DNA from: Lachnospiraceae bacterium
GTDB taxonomy: Bacteria; Bacillota; Clostridia; Lachnospirales; Lachnospiraceae
DNA: 64,000 bases
Assembly: GCA_902363135.1 (NCBI GenBank)
Contig: CABIZF010000008.1
Span: 62,001 to 126,000, forward strand
Reading direction: 5' to 3'
The notes under the pieces are model-generated. The model was not told the DNA's origin and did no database searches. It saw only the letters and a list, made by a program, of their open reading frames with translations. A program made the position numbers and the translations under genes. Positions 53,379 through 61,921 of the stretch are shown in pieces; positions within the stretch are counted from its first letter, which is position 1, and the number at the start of each line of letters is the position of its first letter.

Positions 53379-54014
53379 ATGAAAACAGATGGAATCATAC
53401 TGGACGTAGATGGCACCTTATGGGATTCAACGCCGATTGTGGCGGGCGCATGGACTCGTGCAGTACAGGAGGGCGGCGTGCCGGAACGGATCGTGACGGC
53501 AGATGAGCTGAAGGGACTGTTCGGGCGGACGATGGATGTGATCGCGGATTGCCTGCTTCCGCAGCTTTCCCCAAGGGAACGCTATGCGATCATGGATGTC
53601 TGTTGCCGCTATGAGCACGAGGCACTGCAGGACGATCCATGCCATATCTGCTATCCGGGTGTCGTGGAGACGATTCAGAAATTATCCGGACAGGTGAAGG
53701 TGTTTATTGTCAGCAATTGTCAGTCCGGCTATATCGAGCTGTTTCTGAAAAAGACCGGACTTGCACCGTATGTGACGGATACGGAATGCTTTGGAGATAC
53801 CGGAATGAAAAAGGCAGAGAATATTCGTCTCGTCGTAGCCCGCAATGGCTTGCAGCAGCCGGTTTATGTCGGAGATACGAAAGGAGACGAGGAGGCCGCG
53901 CATGCGGCCGGTGTCCCGTTTGTACATGCGGCTTACGGGTTTGGCAGAGCCGTGCAGCCGGAAGCGGTGATCGAGACATTTCCGAAGCTTTTGACGCTTA
54001 TCCGGACGGAGTGA
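53379..54014 (+). CDS. HAD-family hydrolase, phosphoglycolate phosphatase-like
   Basis: 211 residues. Motif I DVDGTLWDS, motif II VSNCQ, the Lys in GMKKAENI, and motif IV YVGDTKGDEEAAHAAG with a helical cap (about 15-80). It is a phosphatase of small phosphorylated metabolites; the substrate is uncertain. I start at ATG 53379, behind GAGGGAGAG, since MKTDGIILDVDG is the natural N-terminus. plsC follows after 27 bp. Confidence 0.9.
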   Translation: MKTDGIILDVDGTLWDSTPIVAGAWTRAVQEGGVPERIVTADELKGLFGRTMDVIADCLLPQLSPRERYAIMDVCCRYEHEALQDDPCHICYPGVVETIQKLSGQVKVFIVSNCQSGYIELFLKKTGLAPYVTDTECFGDTGMKKAENIRLVVARNGLQQPVYVGDTKGDEEAAHAAGVPFVHAAYGFGRAVQPEAVIETFPKLLTLIRTE

Positions 54015-54041
54015 ACGTTTTACGGGGAATGGAGGGATTGC

Positions 54042-54767
54042 ATGAAACGAATTTTGTGGATGGTATTGATGAATCTCTGGTATGTGCCATATGGCATCAT
54101 ACGGTTATTTCGGATGGCGGCACACCCGGAACGCTACAGCTTAGAAGAGCGCTATGCCCTGATCCGGCAGATCGACAACCGGGCGATCAAAGGCGGGCGC
54201 GTCGTAATACAGGGAGACGGGATGGACCGGCTTCCCAAAGACGACGGCTTTATTCTCTATCCGAACCACCAGGGGATGTTTGATGTACTCGCGATCCTCT
54301 GGCTGCTGGATCGCCCGGTGTCGGTCGTGCTGAAAAAGGAGCTGCAGAACATTCCGTTTTTGAAGCAGGTGTTTGCGTGTCTTGGGGCCTATGCGCTTGA
54401 CCGTTCAGATCCGAGACAGGGTATGAAGGTGATGCTTCAGATGGCAGAGGACGTCAAAAACGGTCGGAACTTTATCATTTTCCCGGAAGGAACGCGGAGC
54501 CGAGACGGCAATCATCTGCTGCCGTTCAAGGGAGGCAGCTTTAAATGTGCGACGAAGGCGAACTGTCCGATCGTCCCGGTAGCGCTGCTTGATTCATACA
54601 AGGCATTTGATACCGGCTCAGTGGCAAAGCAGACCGTGCAGGTACATTTTCTGGATCCGATTTATCCGGAAGAGTATCAGGGGATGAAGACGACACAGAT
54701 CGCGGAACTGGTACGGACGCGGATCGAGGAGAAGATTCAGGCGTGCGAGATGGAAAAAACCGAATAA
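54042..54767 (+). CDS. plsC: 1-acyl-sn-glycerol-3-phosphate acyltransferase
   Basis: 241 residues. It adds the second acyl chain to make phosphatidic acid at the inner membrane face. The catalytic block is YPNHQGMFDVLA (NHxxxxD) and the glycerol-phosphate site is FPEGTRSRDG. One N-terminal hydrophobic segment anchors it. GGAGGG precedes the ATG. Confidence 0.92.
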   Translation: MKRILWMVLMNLWYVPYGIIRLFRMAAHPERYSLEERYALIRQIDNRAIKGGRVVIQGDGMDRLPKDDGFILYPNHQGMFDVLAILWLLDRPVSVVLKKELQNIPFLKQVFACLGAYALDRSDPRQGMKVMLQMAEDVKNGRNFIIFPEGTRSRDGNHLLPFKGGSFKCATKANCPIVPVALLDSYKAFDTGSVAKQTVQVHFLDPIYPEEYQGMKTTQIAELVRTRIEEKIQACEMEKTE

Positions 54768-54778
54768 ATTTACAGAAA

Positions 54779-54830
54779 AAGAGAGACACTACTGTCAGAA
54801 GAAACACGGCAGCAGCGGTCTCTCTTTTTT
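54779..54830 (+). terminator. Terminator between plsC and spoVAD
   Basis: AAGAGAGAC...GGTCTCTCTT outer stem with an inner CTGTC/GGCAG stem, followed by TTTTTT. Confidence 0.8.
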
Positions 54831-54850
54831 CGCTGCAGAAAGGATCAGAT

Positions 54851-55861
54851 ATGGAGCAGACAGCAGGAAAGCAGAGCATTTCGTTTACCGAACCGGTGCA
54901 TATCATCAGCAGCGCTTCGGTCGTCGGACCGAAGGAGGGGGAAGGACCGCTTAGAGATGGCTTTGACTTGATCGCACCGGAAGCGGATTTTGGCGAGGAG
55001 ACATGGGAGCAGGCGGAGAGCACGATGCAGCAGGAGGCGCTTCAGCTGGCGATCGGAAAGGCGGGGTTGAAGAGCCGGGATATCCGGTATCTGTTCGGCG
55101 GTGATTTACTTGCACAGCTGACGGCGACTTCATTTGGCAGCGAGGAGACGCAGATTCCGCTGTTTGGGCTGTACAGTGCGTGTTCGACCTGTGGGGAAGC
55201 GCTGGCGCTGGCGGCGCTGACGGTATCGGCAGGCTGTGCAGAGCACGTGGCGGCCGTGACCTCGAGCCATTTTGGAAGTGCGGAAAAAGAGTTTCGTTTA
55301 CCGCTGGGCTATGGCAGCCAGCGTCCATTGTCCGCGACCTGGACGGTGACCGGAAGCGGGGCATTTGTTCTTGGAAAAAAGGGCGGCCATGTGCGGATCA
55401 GTGGTGTGACACCCGGGAAGATCGTGGATATGGGAAGCCGCGACAATATGAATATGGGGGCTTGCATGGCGCCGGCCGCCTGTGATACGATTGAGCGGAA
55501 TTTACAGGATTTTAGACGGACGCCGTCGGATTATGACCGGATCATCACCGGAGATCTCGGAGCAGTGGGAAAGCGGATCCTGCTGGATCTTCTGGAAGAG
55601 AAGGGGATCGATATCGGAGCGCAGCATATGGACTGCGGAATAGAAATATATGATTCGGAAGTGCAGGATACTCACTCGGGCGGAAGCGGCTGTGGCTGTG
55701 CGGCTTCCACACTTAGTGCACTGATTCTGCCAAAGCTGCGCAGGGGCAGCTGGAAGAGGGTGCTCTTTGTGCCAACCGGCGCATTGCTCTCGAAGGTCAG
55801 CTTCAACGAGGGAAAGACGATCCCGGGCATTGCGCACGCGATTATACTGGAACATTGCTGA
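54851..55861 (+). CDS. spoVAD: Stage V sporulation protein AD
   Basis: 336 residues. It has a thiolase-like fold and binds dipicolinic acid for uptake into the spore. Seen are GLYSACSTCGEALALAAL, TSSHFGSAEKEFRLPL and GGSGCGCAASTL. I start at ATG 54851 (MEQTAGKQSISF), since the in-frame ATG at 54743 lies inside plsC and would run through the terminator. spoVAE is 220 bp downstream, beyond a four-hairpin element. spoVAC is not upstream as it usually is. Confidence 0.95.
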   Translation: MEQTAGKQSISFTEPVHIISSASVVGPKEGEGPLRDGFDLIAPEADFGEETWEQAESTMQQEALQLAIGKAGLKSRDIRYLFGGDLLAQLTATSFGSEETQIPLFGLYSACSTCGEALALAALTVSAGCAEHVAAVTSSHFGSAEKEFRLPLGYGSQRPLSATWTVTGSGAFVLGKKGGHVRISGVTPGKIVDMGSRDNMNMGACMAPAACDTIERNLQDFRRTPSDYDRIITGDLGAVGKRILLDLLEEKGIDIGAQHMDCGIEIYDSEVQDTHSGGSGCGCAASTLSALILPKLRRGSWKRVLFVPTGALLSKVSFNEGKTIPGIAHAIILEHC

Positions 55862-55876
55862 CATGACATGATACAA

Positions 55877-56056
55877 GGGTCAAAAGGTCATGCGTTTCAT
55901 GCTTGCATGAAAAAGCATGACTTATTGACCCGCAAAACACCGAAAAGTAGCCATTTTTCGTAGAAAAATGAGTGGATTTGAGGTGTTTTAGGATTGCGAG
56001 AGCATGAAATGCGAAGCAATCCGTGTATCATAGGGGGCAAAATACTTTTTGACCCC
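55877..56056 (+). repeat. Four-hairpin element between spoVAD and spoVAE
   Basis: Four consecutive stems lie in 180 bp. First: GGGTCAA, GTCATGC and TTCATGC each pair with a perfect partner (55877-55931). Second: AAAACACC with GGTGTTTT, and inside ATTTTTC with GAAAAAT (55934-55989). Third: GGATTGC with GCAATCC, inner GCAT/ATGC (55991-56022). Fourth: GGGG.CAAAA with TTTTTG.CCCC (56033-56056). Flanks CATGACATGATAC and GTATGACATGG are similar. It is non-coding, and either a mobile palindromic element or a structured RNA. Confidence 0.75.
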
Positions 56057-56081
56057 AACAGTATGACATGGAGGTAGAGAG

Positions 56082-56444
56082 ATGGATTATGTAAACGCAT
56101 TTTGGGTGGGCGGGCTGATCTGCGCACTTGTACAGATTTTACTGGAGAAGACGACACTACTGCCGGGCCGTATTATGGTGCTGCTCGTCGTGGCGGGCTC
56201 AGTACTCGGTGCAGTCGGATGGTATGAGCCGCTGATTGATTTTGCGGGGGCGGGTGCTTCCGTTCCGTTGCCCGGCTTTGGAAATACCCTGTGGAAGGGC
56301 GTAAAAGAGGCGGTGGACGAGAGCGGATTTCTGGGGCTGTTTCAGGGCGGCTTTCGGGCAAGCGCAGTCGGGATCAGTGCGGCGCTGATTTTTTCTTATC
56401 TGGCAAGCTTGGTGTTTGAGCCGAAGATGAAGGATGGAAAATAG
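56082..56444 (+). CDS. spoVAE: Stage V sporulation protein AE
   Basis: 120 residues, mostly hydrophobic, with about three to four membrane helices (FWVGGLICALVQILLEKT at the start). SpoVAE works with SpoVAC and SpoVAD in dipicolinate transport across the spore membrane. GGAGG lies 10 bp before the ATG. The conserved GFGNTLWKGVKEAV stretch supports the call. Confidence 0.93.
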   Translation: MDYVNAFWVGGLICALVQILLEKTTLLPGRIMVLLVVAGSVLGAVGWYEPLIDFAGAGASVPLPGFGNTLWKGVKEAVDESGFLGLFQGGFRASAVGISAALIFSYLASLVFEPKMKDGK

Positions 56445-56508
56445 CCAGAGGGCAATCCGCGGAAGCAGGCTATAAAGATATTGATACGATAAGATAGGAG
56501 AGAAACAG

Positions 56509-57492
56509 ATGAGATACCGTATACCGGATTTAGGATCCGGACATAGGAAAACGGAGGAGGACGACCGGCATACCGGGTGCGAAGGCAGGCAGTCCGGCAG
56601 GATGCTTGCGTGGCAGATTCAGGCGGCGGATGCCGGATATTCCGTAGAAAAATATTTGACCGGAAGATGTGGCTTTACAAAAACACAGGTCCGCCGCCTG
56701 AAATTCCGGAAGCATGGGATGCAGGTAAATGGAATGCAGGTGCGAAGCACGTATCTGCTTTCAGAAGGAGAAGTACTCTCCGTCTGTCTGGATGATTCGG
56801 CGGCTGAAAGCCATGAAATGGAGGCATCCGGTACCGTACCGGAGATTTTGTATGAGGATGCCGATGTCATTGCGGTATGGAAGCCGGCAGGGGAAGTCGT
56901 GCATCCGTCGCACGGGCATTATCAGGATACGCTGGCAAACCGGCTGCAGTCCTATTTTCAGGGCAGGGGAGAGCATGTGACGATTCGAAGCATTGGCCGG
57001 TTGGATGCAGACACAGCCGGAATCCTTATTTTTGCAAAGAACCAATTTGCAGCACAGCGGCTTTGGAGGCAGCGCGAGAACGGGCAGTTTCATAAAACCT
57101 ATGCGGCTTGGTGCGAAGGCGTTTTTGCGAAGGAGGCATATCGGGAAGAACAGAGCATCTGTGCACCGATCGGGGCGATGGCAGGGGAATTGCAGAAAAT
57201 GTGCGTGACAGACAGTGGCAGGCCGGCGAAGACGTATTATCAGGTTCGGATTCAGAGGGACACGGAGGCATTTCTCATTCTGCGGCTGGACACCGGGCGC
57301 ACGCATCAGATTCGGGTACATATGGCGTGGACCGGGCATCCGCTTCTGGGAGATCCGCTCTATGGAAATGGGATACCGGGAAGGACAAGGGCAGATCTGA
57401 CAGCATGGAGGGCAGAATTTTGTCAGCCCATGACGGGGGATCGCATTGTTATATTAAAGGATCCGCTTGACAGAGCAGGATTCCTGTCATAA
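56509..57492 (+). CDS. RluA-family pseudouridine synthase
   Basis: 327 residues. An N-terminal S4-like RNA-binding region (about 40-95), then the catalytic IGRLDADTAGILIFAKN (Asp in RLD) and the C-terminal RLDTGRTHQIRVHMAW. It modifies uridine in rRNA or tRNA; the exact site cannot be told. The first 35 residues are hydrophilic and unusual, so a later start is possible. TAGGAGAG precedes the ATG. Confidence 0.92.
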   Translation: MRYRIPDLGSGHRKTEEDDRHTGCEGRQSGRMLAWQIQAADAGYSVEKYLTGRCGFTKTQVRRLKFRKHGMQVNGMQVRSTYLLSEGEVLSVCLDDSAAESHEMEASGTVPEILYEDADVIAVWKPAGEVVHPSHGHYQDTLANRLQSYFQGRGEHVTIRSIGRLDADTAGILIFAKNQFAAQRLWRQRENGQFHKTYAAWCEGVFAKEAYREEQSICAPIGAMAGELQKMCVTDSGRPAKTYYQVRIQRDTEAFLILRLDTGRTHQIRVHMAWTGHPLLGDPLYGNGIPGRTRADLTAWRAEFCQPMTGDRIVILKDPLDRAGFLS

Positions 57493-57496
57493 TATA

Positions 57497-57528
57497 GTTA
57501 AGAAAATGAACTGTTAAGAAAATGAACA
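57497..57528 (+). repeat. 16-bp direct repeat pair
   Basis: GTTAAGAAAATGAACT followed immediately by GTTAAGAAAATGAACA, just after the pseudouridine synthase and before the hairpin relic. Confidence 0.7.
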
Positions 57529-57534
57529 AAATAG

Positions 57535-57587
57535 AAGCATTCCACACTCCAGCTGCGAGGAGCACCAGGCGGTGGGTGTGGACGGAT
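57535..57587 (+). repeat. Degenerate copy of the GCATTCC hairpin repeat
   Basis: AAGCATTCCACACTCCAGCTGCGAGGAGCACCAGGCGGTGGGTGTGGA corresponds base for base, with changes, to the inserted hairpin of copy E at 42256. CCACAC pairs with GTGTGG. It lies just upstream of the MarR gene. Confidence 0.6.
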
Positions 57588-57675
57588 TGAGACATCCGGA
57601 TGGGAGGAATGGAACATAACTGGAACAAGACAGACAGAAGAGCTGCAGGAGGAGCTGCTGGATGGCTGGCTACAG

Positions 57676-58080
57676 ATGTCGACTGTGATTTGCAATGAGC
57701 GGCTTGTTTCTGCCATGACTTATAATGAATCAATGGTATGCGGCGTGCTGCATCGAAATCGGCAGAAGCGCGTCACGGCGACGGATCTGTGCGCAAAGCT
57801 CAGGATTCTGAAGCCGCAGATGAATGCGATTCTGAATGGACTTCAGAATCGCGGCATGCTGGAGCGGATCCGTTCGGAAGCGGACCGCCGTCAGGTGTAT
57901 CTTCAGCTTACGAAGGAAGGATGTGCGTGCTATGAGCGGGCACATCAGGAGCTGCTCGCGCTGCCGCAGGGACTGATCGAGCAGCTTGGTGAGGAAAAGA
58001 TGCGTCAGCTTGCCGGGCTGATGCATGAGGTGGCGGAAAAGTTTCCGGACATATCAGAGGAGGTCGCAGGAAAAGAATGA
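57676..58080 (+). CDS. MarR-family transcriptional regulator with uncertain start
   Basis: 134 residues from ATG 57676. A winged helix-turn-helix (about 25-85: VTATDLCAKLRILKPQMNAILNGLQNRGMLERIRSEADRR) is clear. The frame is open upstream, reading ITGTRQTEELQEELLDGWLQ before the ATG, which looks like the missing N-terminal dimer helix. An ideal GGGAGG lies 8 bp before an ATA codon at 57616 in this frame, so the true start may be that ATA. The stop overlaps the next start. It probably controls the SCP2-ADH-ALDH genes. Confidence 0.85.
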   Translation: MSTVICNERLVSAMTYNESMVCGVLHRNRQKRVTATDLCAKLRILKPQMNAILNGLQNRGMLERIRSEADRRQVYLQLTKEGCACYERAHQELLALPQGLIEQLGEEKMRQLAGLMHEVAEKFPDISEEVAGKE

Positions 58081-58559
58081 AACGGGAAATGATGAACCAG
58101 ATCAACAGGATCGTACTGAATGTACTGTATCGGGGGCTGCGGGTATTGTATCAGAAGGACAGCCGCGTCTGTGCCGAGATGGGGAGCTGGGCGGAGGGAC
58201 TTTCTCTGAAGCTGGTCTGCGGGCCGGGCGGAGCCGTTCTTGCGGTGAGGAAGGATGAGCAGCACGGCCTTTGCCGCCTGTCACGGGCACAGCATACGGA
58301 TATTACAATGCGGTTTAAGACTGTGACAGGGGCATTCCGGGTGCTTAGCGGACAGATCGGTATTTCAGAAGCATATGCACGGCATCTGTTTTCCTTGGAG
58401 GGAGATATTTATCAGACGATGAGCTTTGTGCGGTGTGTCGAATATCTGGAGGCCTATCTGTTTCCGGAGTTTATGTCCAGGAGAATCCTGCGGGAGGTTC
58501 CTCCCAGACAGCTTGGAATGCTTCAGGTATATGCGCTGGCGATGCTGGAACGTGTCTGA
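58077..58559 (+). CDS. SCP2-like sterol/lipid-carrier domain protein
   Basis: 160 residues. The middle part (DITMRFKTVTGAFRVLSGQIG and FSLEGDIYQTMSFVRCVEYLEAYLFP) resembles SCP2 lipid-binding domains, which hold fatty acyl chains or similar hydrophobic ligands. No enzyme motif. It overlaps the MarR stop by 4 bp and precedes the alcohol dehydrogenase by 38 bp, so a role in presenting a lipophilic substrate to these enzymes is plausible inference. Confidence 0.72.
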   Translation: MKREMMNQINRIVLNVLYRGLRVLYQKDSRVCAEMGSWAEGLSLKLVCGPGGAVLAVRKDEQHGLCRLSRAQHTDITMRFKTVTGAFRVLSGQIGISEAYARHLFSLEGDIYQTMSFVRCVEYLEAYLFPEFMSRRILREVPPRQLGMLQVYALAMLERV

Positions 58560-58597
58560 GCGATCAGGATAGTGATACGAGAAATGAGGAAAAGGAT

Positions 58598-59779
58598 ATG
58601 ACAGGATATTTTGAATTTGCCAACCCGACCCGGCTGTGCGCCGGAAAAGGGGCAATCGGGAATCTGGCTTATGAGCTGAAAATGCTTCAGGTCATGCGTC
58701 CCATGATCTTAAGTGATGCGGTTCTTGCCAAAATCGGTACGTTACATATGGTGCTGGATGCGTTAAGGGAAGTCCGGATCGGCCGGATTTTTACGGATAT
58801 ACCAAGAGACAGCAGCATTGAGACCGTCAACCGTATCGCACAGGAGTATCGGGATTATGGCTGTGATGGCATTGTGGCAGTCGGCGGCGGAAGTGTACTG
58901 GATACGGCAAAGGGAGTACGGCTTCTCATCAGCCAGGGAGATGACAATCTGCTTGATCTGATGGGCTGTGAGTGTCTGACGAAGGAGACGCACATCCCGT
59001 TTGTCGCGATTCCGACAACAGCAGGAACCGGGAGTGAGGCTACCTCTGTGGCAGTCATCCGAAATCCGGAACTAAATATTAAGATGGAATATATTTCACA
59101 GCAGCTTATGCCGGACGTGGCGATTCTTGATCCGAAGATGACAAAGACGCTGCCGCCGCGCATTACGGCATCGACCGGGATGGACACCCTCTGTCATGCG
59201 ATTGAGGCGTTTAGCTGCCTGCAGAAAAATCCGTTGAGCGATGCCTATGCAGCCCAGGCGATCGAGCTGGTGCGAGACTATCTGCTAAAGGCAGTCTGCC
59301 ATGGATATTCGAAGGAGGCGCGGCTGGCGATGGCTAATGCAAGCTTCCTGGCCGGGGCGGCGTTTTCCAACAGTATGGTTGGCGTCGTGCATGCCATCGG
59401 CCATGCACTTGGCGGTGTCTGCCATGTTGCACACGGAGATGCCATGACGATCCTTCTGCCGACGGGTATGCTTTTCAACCGGAAGGTCTGCAAAAAGGAA
59501 TATGCAAAGCTGCTTCTCTACCTTGCGGGACCGGAGATCTATGTGAAGACGCCGGAAGAGAAGCGGGCAGACCGCGCAATCCATGAGGTGCTTGCGCTTC
59601 GGAACCGGCTGCACCGGCTGACCGGTCTTCCGGTCACCTTAAAGGAAGCAGGTGTGGATCCGGCCAGCTTTCCGGAAGTGGCAAAGGTCGCGCTGAATGA
59701 CGGTGCGGTGATTGTGAATCCGCGTCAGGTCACGTATGATGCCGTCATCCGGATTCTGGAGGTGTGCTATGGAGATTGA
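58598..59779 (+). CDS. Iron-containing (group III) alcohol dehydrogenase
   Basis: 393 residues. NAD-binding GGGSVLDTAKG (about 96-106), the TTAGTGSEAT loop, and metal histidines in DTLCHAIEAF, VHAIGHALGGVCHVAHGDAM. It interconverts an alcohol and an aldehyde. I start at ATG 58598 (MTGYFEFANPT); earlier ATGs lie inside the SCP2 gene. It overlaps the aldehyde dehydrogenase gene by 11 bp. Confidence 0.93.
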   Translation: MTGYFEFANPTRLCAGKGAIGNLAYELKMLQVMRPMILSDAVLAKIGTLHMVLDALREVRIGRIFTDIPRDSSIETVNRIAQEYRDYGCDGIVAVGGGSVLDTAKGVRLLISQGDDNLLDLMGCECLTKETHIPFVAIPTTAGTGSEATSVAVIRNPELNIKMEYISQQLMPDVAILDPKMTKTLPPRITASTGMDTLCHAIEAFSCLQKNPLSDAYAAQAIELVRDYLLKAVCHGYSKEARLAMANASFLAGAAFSNSMVGVVHAIGHALGGVCHVAHGDAMTILLPTGMLFNRKVCKKEYAKLLLYLAGPEIYVKTPEEKRADRAIHEVLALRNRLHRLTGLPVTLKEAGVDPASFPEVAKVALNDGAVIVNPRQVTYDAVIRILEVCYGD

Positions 59780-61139
59780 AGCACTGGTAAGAAAGCAGCG
59801 GGACTGGTTTGCACTTGGAAAGACCAGGAGTATCTCCTTCCGCATCGGCGCACTGCAGACCTTAAAAAAAGAAATCCTTGGAAGCCGGGCGGAAATTGAG
59901 GCGGCGCTGGCTGCGGATCTTGGCAAATCGGCATTTGAGACTTACATGTGTGAGATTGGAATGGTGCTTTCGGAGCTTCATTTTATGATCCGGCATGTAA
60001 GAAGCTTTGCAAAGGACGGCAGGGTGCCGACACCGCTTGCACAGTTCCATGCGAAGAGCTTTACGTCTGCCGAGCCGCATGGGGTAGTGCTTGTGATGGC
60101 GCCGTGGAATTATCCGTTCATGCTCGCGTTAGAGCCGGTGATCGGTGCGATTGCGGCAGGCAACTGTGTGGTCGTAAAGCCGAGCGCCTATGCGCCGGCG
60201 ACCTCTGCTGTGATTGCCGGGTTGCTTCGACGCTGCTTTTCCCCGCATTTTGTTGCGGCAGTAGAGGGCGGACGAGCGGAGAATACGAAGCTGCTGGAGC
60301 AGAAGTTTGATTTTATCTTTTTTACCGGAAGTAAGGCGGTAGGGCAGCTTGTAATGGAAAAGGCAGCTCATAATCTCACGCCGGTCTGCCTGGAGCTGGG
60401 CGGAAAGAGCCCCTGCATTGTGGATGAGACGGCGAACCTGCGTCTGGCGGCACGCCGGATTGTGTTCGGAAAATATCTGAACCTCGGGCAGACGTGTGTG
60501 GCGCCGGATTATCTGTTCGTGCAGGAGTCGGTAAAGGAGCCTTTGCTTAGGGAGATAGAGCGCTGTATTTACCGGCAGTTCGGTGCAGATCCCCTGAAGA
60601 ATCCGGACTACGGGAAGATGATTAATGAAAAGCATTTTCAGCGGGTCTGTCGGTTGATGGAGTCCGGAGCTATCCGGACTGGCGGTGCTGTGGATACAGA
60701 GCATCTGCGGATTGCGCCTACGGTCCTCACCGATATCCGTCCGTCGGATCCCGTTATGCAGGAGGAAATTTTCGGACCGTTGCTTCCGGTGCTGACGTTC
60801 CGGGATATCTCGGAGGTGATCACCTACGTGAATGGCCATGATAAGCCTCTGGCTTTGTATCTGTTCACACGCAGCCGTGCCACCGGGCGGAAGGTGCTTG
60901 GCGCCTGCAGCTTTGGCGGAGGCTGCATCAATGACACGATTATCCATCTGGCGACGAGCCGGATGCCGTTCGGCGGCGTGGGAGCAAGCGGGATGGGAGG
61001 CTACCATGGAAAGGCGAGCTTTGACCTCTTTTCCCACCGACGCAGCATTGTAAAGAAGTACAACTGGATTGACCTTCCGATTCGCTATCAGCCCTATACC
61101 AGCTGGAAGCGGACACTGCTGGAATTATTTTTGCGGTAA
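59769..61139 (+). CDS. Aldehyde dehydrogenase
   Basis: 456 residues, the short class without N-terminal extension, similar to fatty or aromatic aldehyde dehydrogenases. Cofactor and catalytic sites: MAPWNYPFMLALEP, FTGSKAVGQLV, the Glu in LELGGKSPCIVD, the Cys in LNLGQTCVAPDY, and EIFGPLLPV. A hydrophobic/basic C-terminus (TSWKRTLLELFLR) may touch the membrane. TGGAGG precedes ATG 59769. With the ADH upstream it would take alcohols through aldehydes to acids. Confidence 0.93.
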   Translation: MEIEALVRKQRDWFALGKTRSISFRIGALQTLKKEILGSRAEIEAALAADLGKSAFETYMCEIGMVLSELHFMIRHVRSFAKDGRVPTPLAQFHAKSFTSAEPHGVVLVMAPWNYPFMLALEPVIGAIAAGNCVVVKPSAYAPATSAVIAGLLRRCFSPHFVAAVEGGRAENTKLLEQKFDFIFFTGSKAVGQLVMEKAAHNLTPVCLELGGKSPCIVDETANLRLAARRIVFGKYLNLGQTCVAPDYLFVQESVKEPLLREIERCIYRQFGADPLKNPDYGKMINEKHFQRVCRLMESGAIRTGGAVDTEHLRIAPTVLTDIRPSDPVMQEEIFGPLLPVLTFRDISEVITYVNGHDKPLALYLFTRSRATGRKVLGACSFGGGCINDTIIHLATSRMPFGGVGASGMGGYHGKASFDLFSHRRSIVKKYNWIDLPIRYQPYTSWKRTLLELFLR

Positions 61140-61143
61140 GCGG

Positions 61144-61190
61144 CCGCCCGTTCTGTATCCGTATACGGAAATACAGACGGGCGGATTTTT
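61144..61190 (+). terminator. Terminator of the MarR-SCP2-ADH-ALDH operon
   Basis: CCGCCCGT-CTGTAT pairs with ATACAG-ACGGGCGG, inner CCGTATACGG, followed by ATTTTT. Confidence 0.85.
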
Positions 61191-61286
61191 ACGTTACAGG
61201 GAATTCGTGGAAAGGGGTGGCTTTTTTCCGGCAGGAATGCTATGATGGAGAGCGCTGAGAAAAAAGAAATCGGTAGGAGGACGACG

Positions 61287-61859
61287 ATGGAAGACAGAAC
61301 CTTGCTGGACTTTCTGGCACAGGCAGAAAAATTAAAATGTAATACGCGCCATTCCTGGACTTCATCAGACCGGCATGAGAGTGTGGCGGAGCACAGCTGG
61401 CGGCTCGTTCTGATGGCATATCTGATGAAGGATGAGTTTCCGGATACCGACATCGCAAAGGTGATGCTGATGTGTGCAGTCCATGATCTCGGGGAAGCTG
61501 TGACGGGGGACATACCGGCATTTGAAAAGACGAAGGCGGATGAAAAGGTCGAGGAAAAGGCAGTCGCCGGACTGTTTGATACGCTGCCGGAGCCGTATCA
61601 TGCGGAGCTGACGCAGCTCTTTGCGGAGATGGAGGAGCGGAAAACGCCGGAGGCGAAGCTGTACAAGGCACTCGATAAGCTCGAGGCACTGATTCAGCAC
61701 AACGAGGCGAAGATTGCGACCTGGCTGCCTCTGGAGTACGATCTGCAGATGACCTACGGCAGCAAGGAGTGCAGCTTCTGCACATATATGGAGCATCTGC
61801 GTGAGACCGTGCGCGAGGATTCCCGCGTGAAGATCCGCAAAGAATCAGAACAGCAGTAA
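61287..61859 (+). CDS. HD-domain phosphohydrolase, YfbR-like
   Basis: 190 residues. Metal-site series RHESVAEHSW (His), CAVHDLGEAVTGDIP (HD) and a later Asp in KALDKLEAL. Such proteins are 5'-deoxynucleotidases or related nucleotidases. I start at ATG 61287, 7 bp behind AGGAGG. It is likely a monocistronic gene between two terminators. Confidence 0.88.
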   Translation: MEDRTLLDFLAQAEKLKCNTRHSWTSSDRHESVAEHSWRLVLMAYLMKDEFPDTDIAKVMLMCAVHDLGEAVTGDIPAFEKTKADEKVEEKAVAGLFDTLPEPYHAELTQLFAEMEERKTPEAKLYKALDKLEALIQHNEAKIATWLPLEYDLQMTYGSKECSFCTYMEHLRETVREDSRVKIRKESEQQ

Positions 61860-61921
61860 AGGCTGCGGCACCTTTTGCGTGTGGCAGCTATACAGAAAGT
61901 AATATACAAACAGGAGATAGT

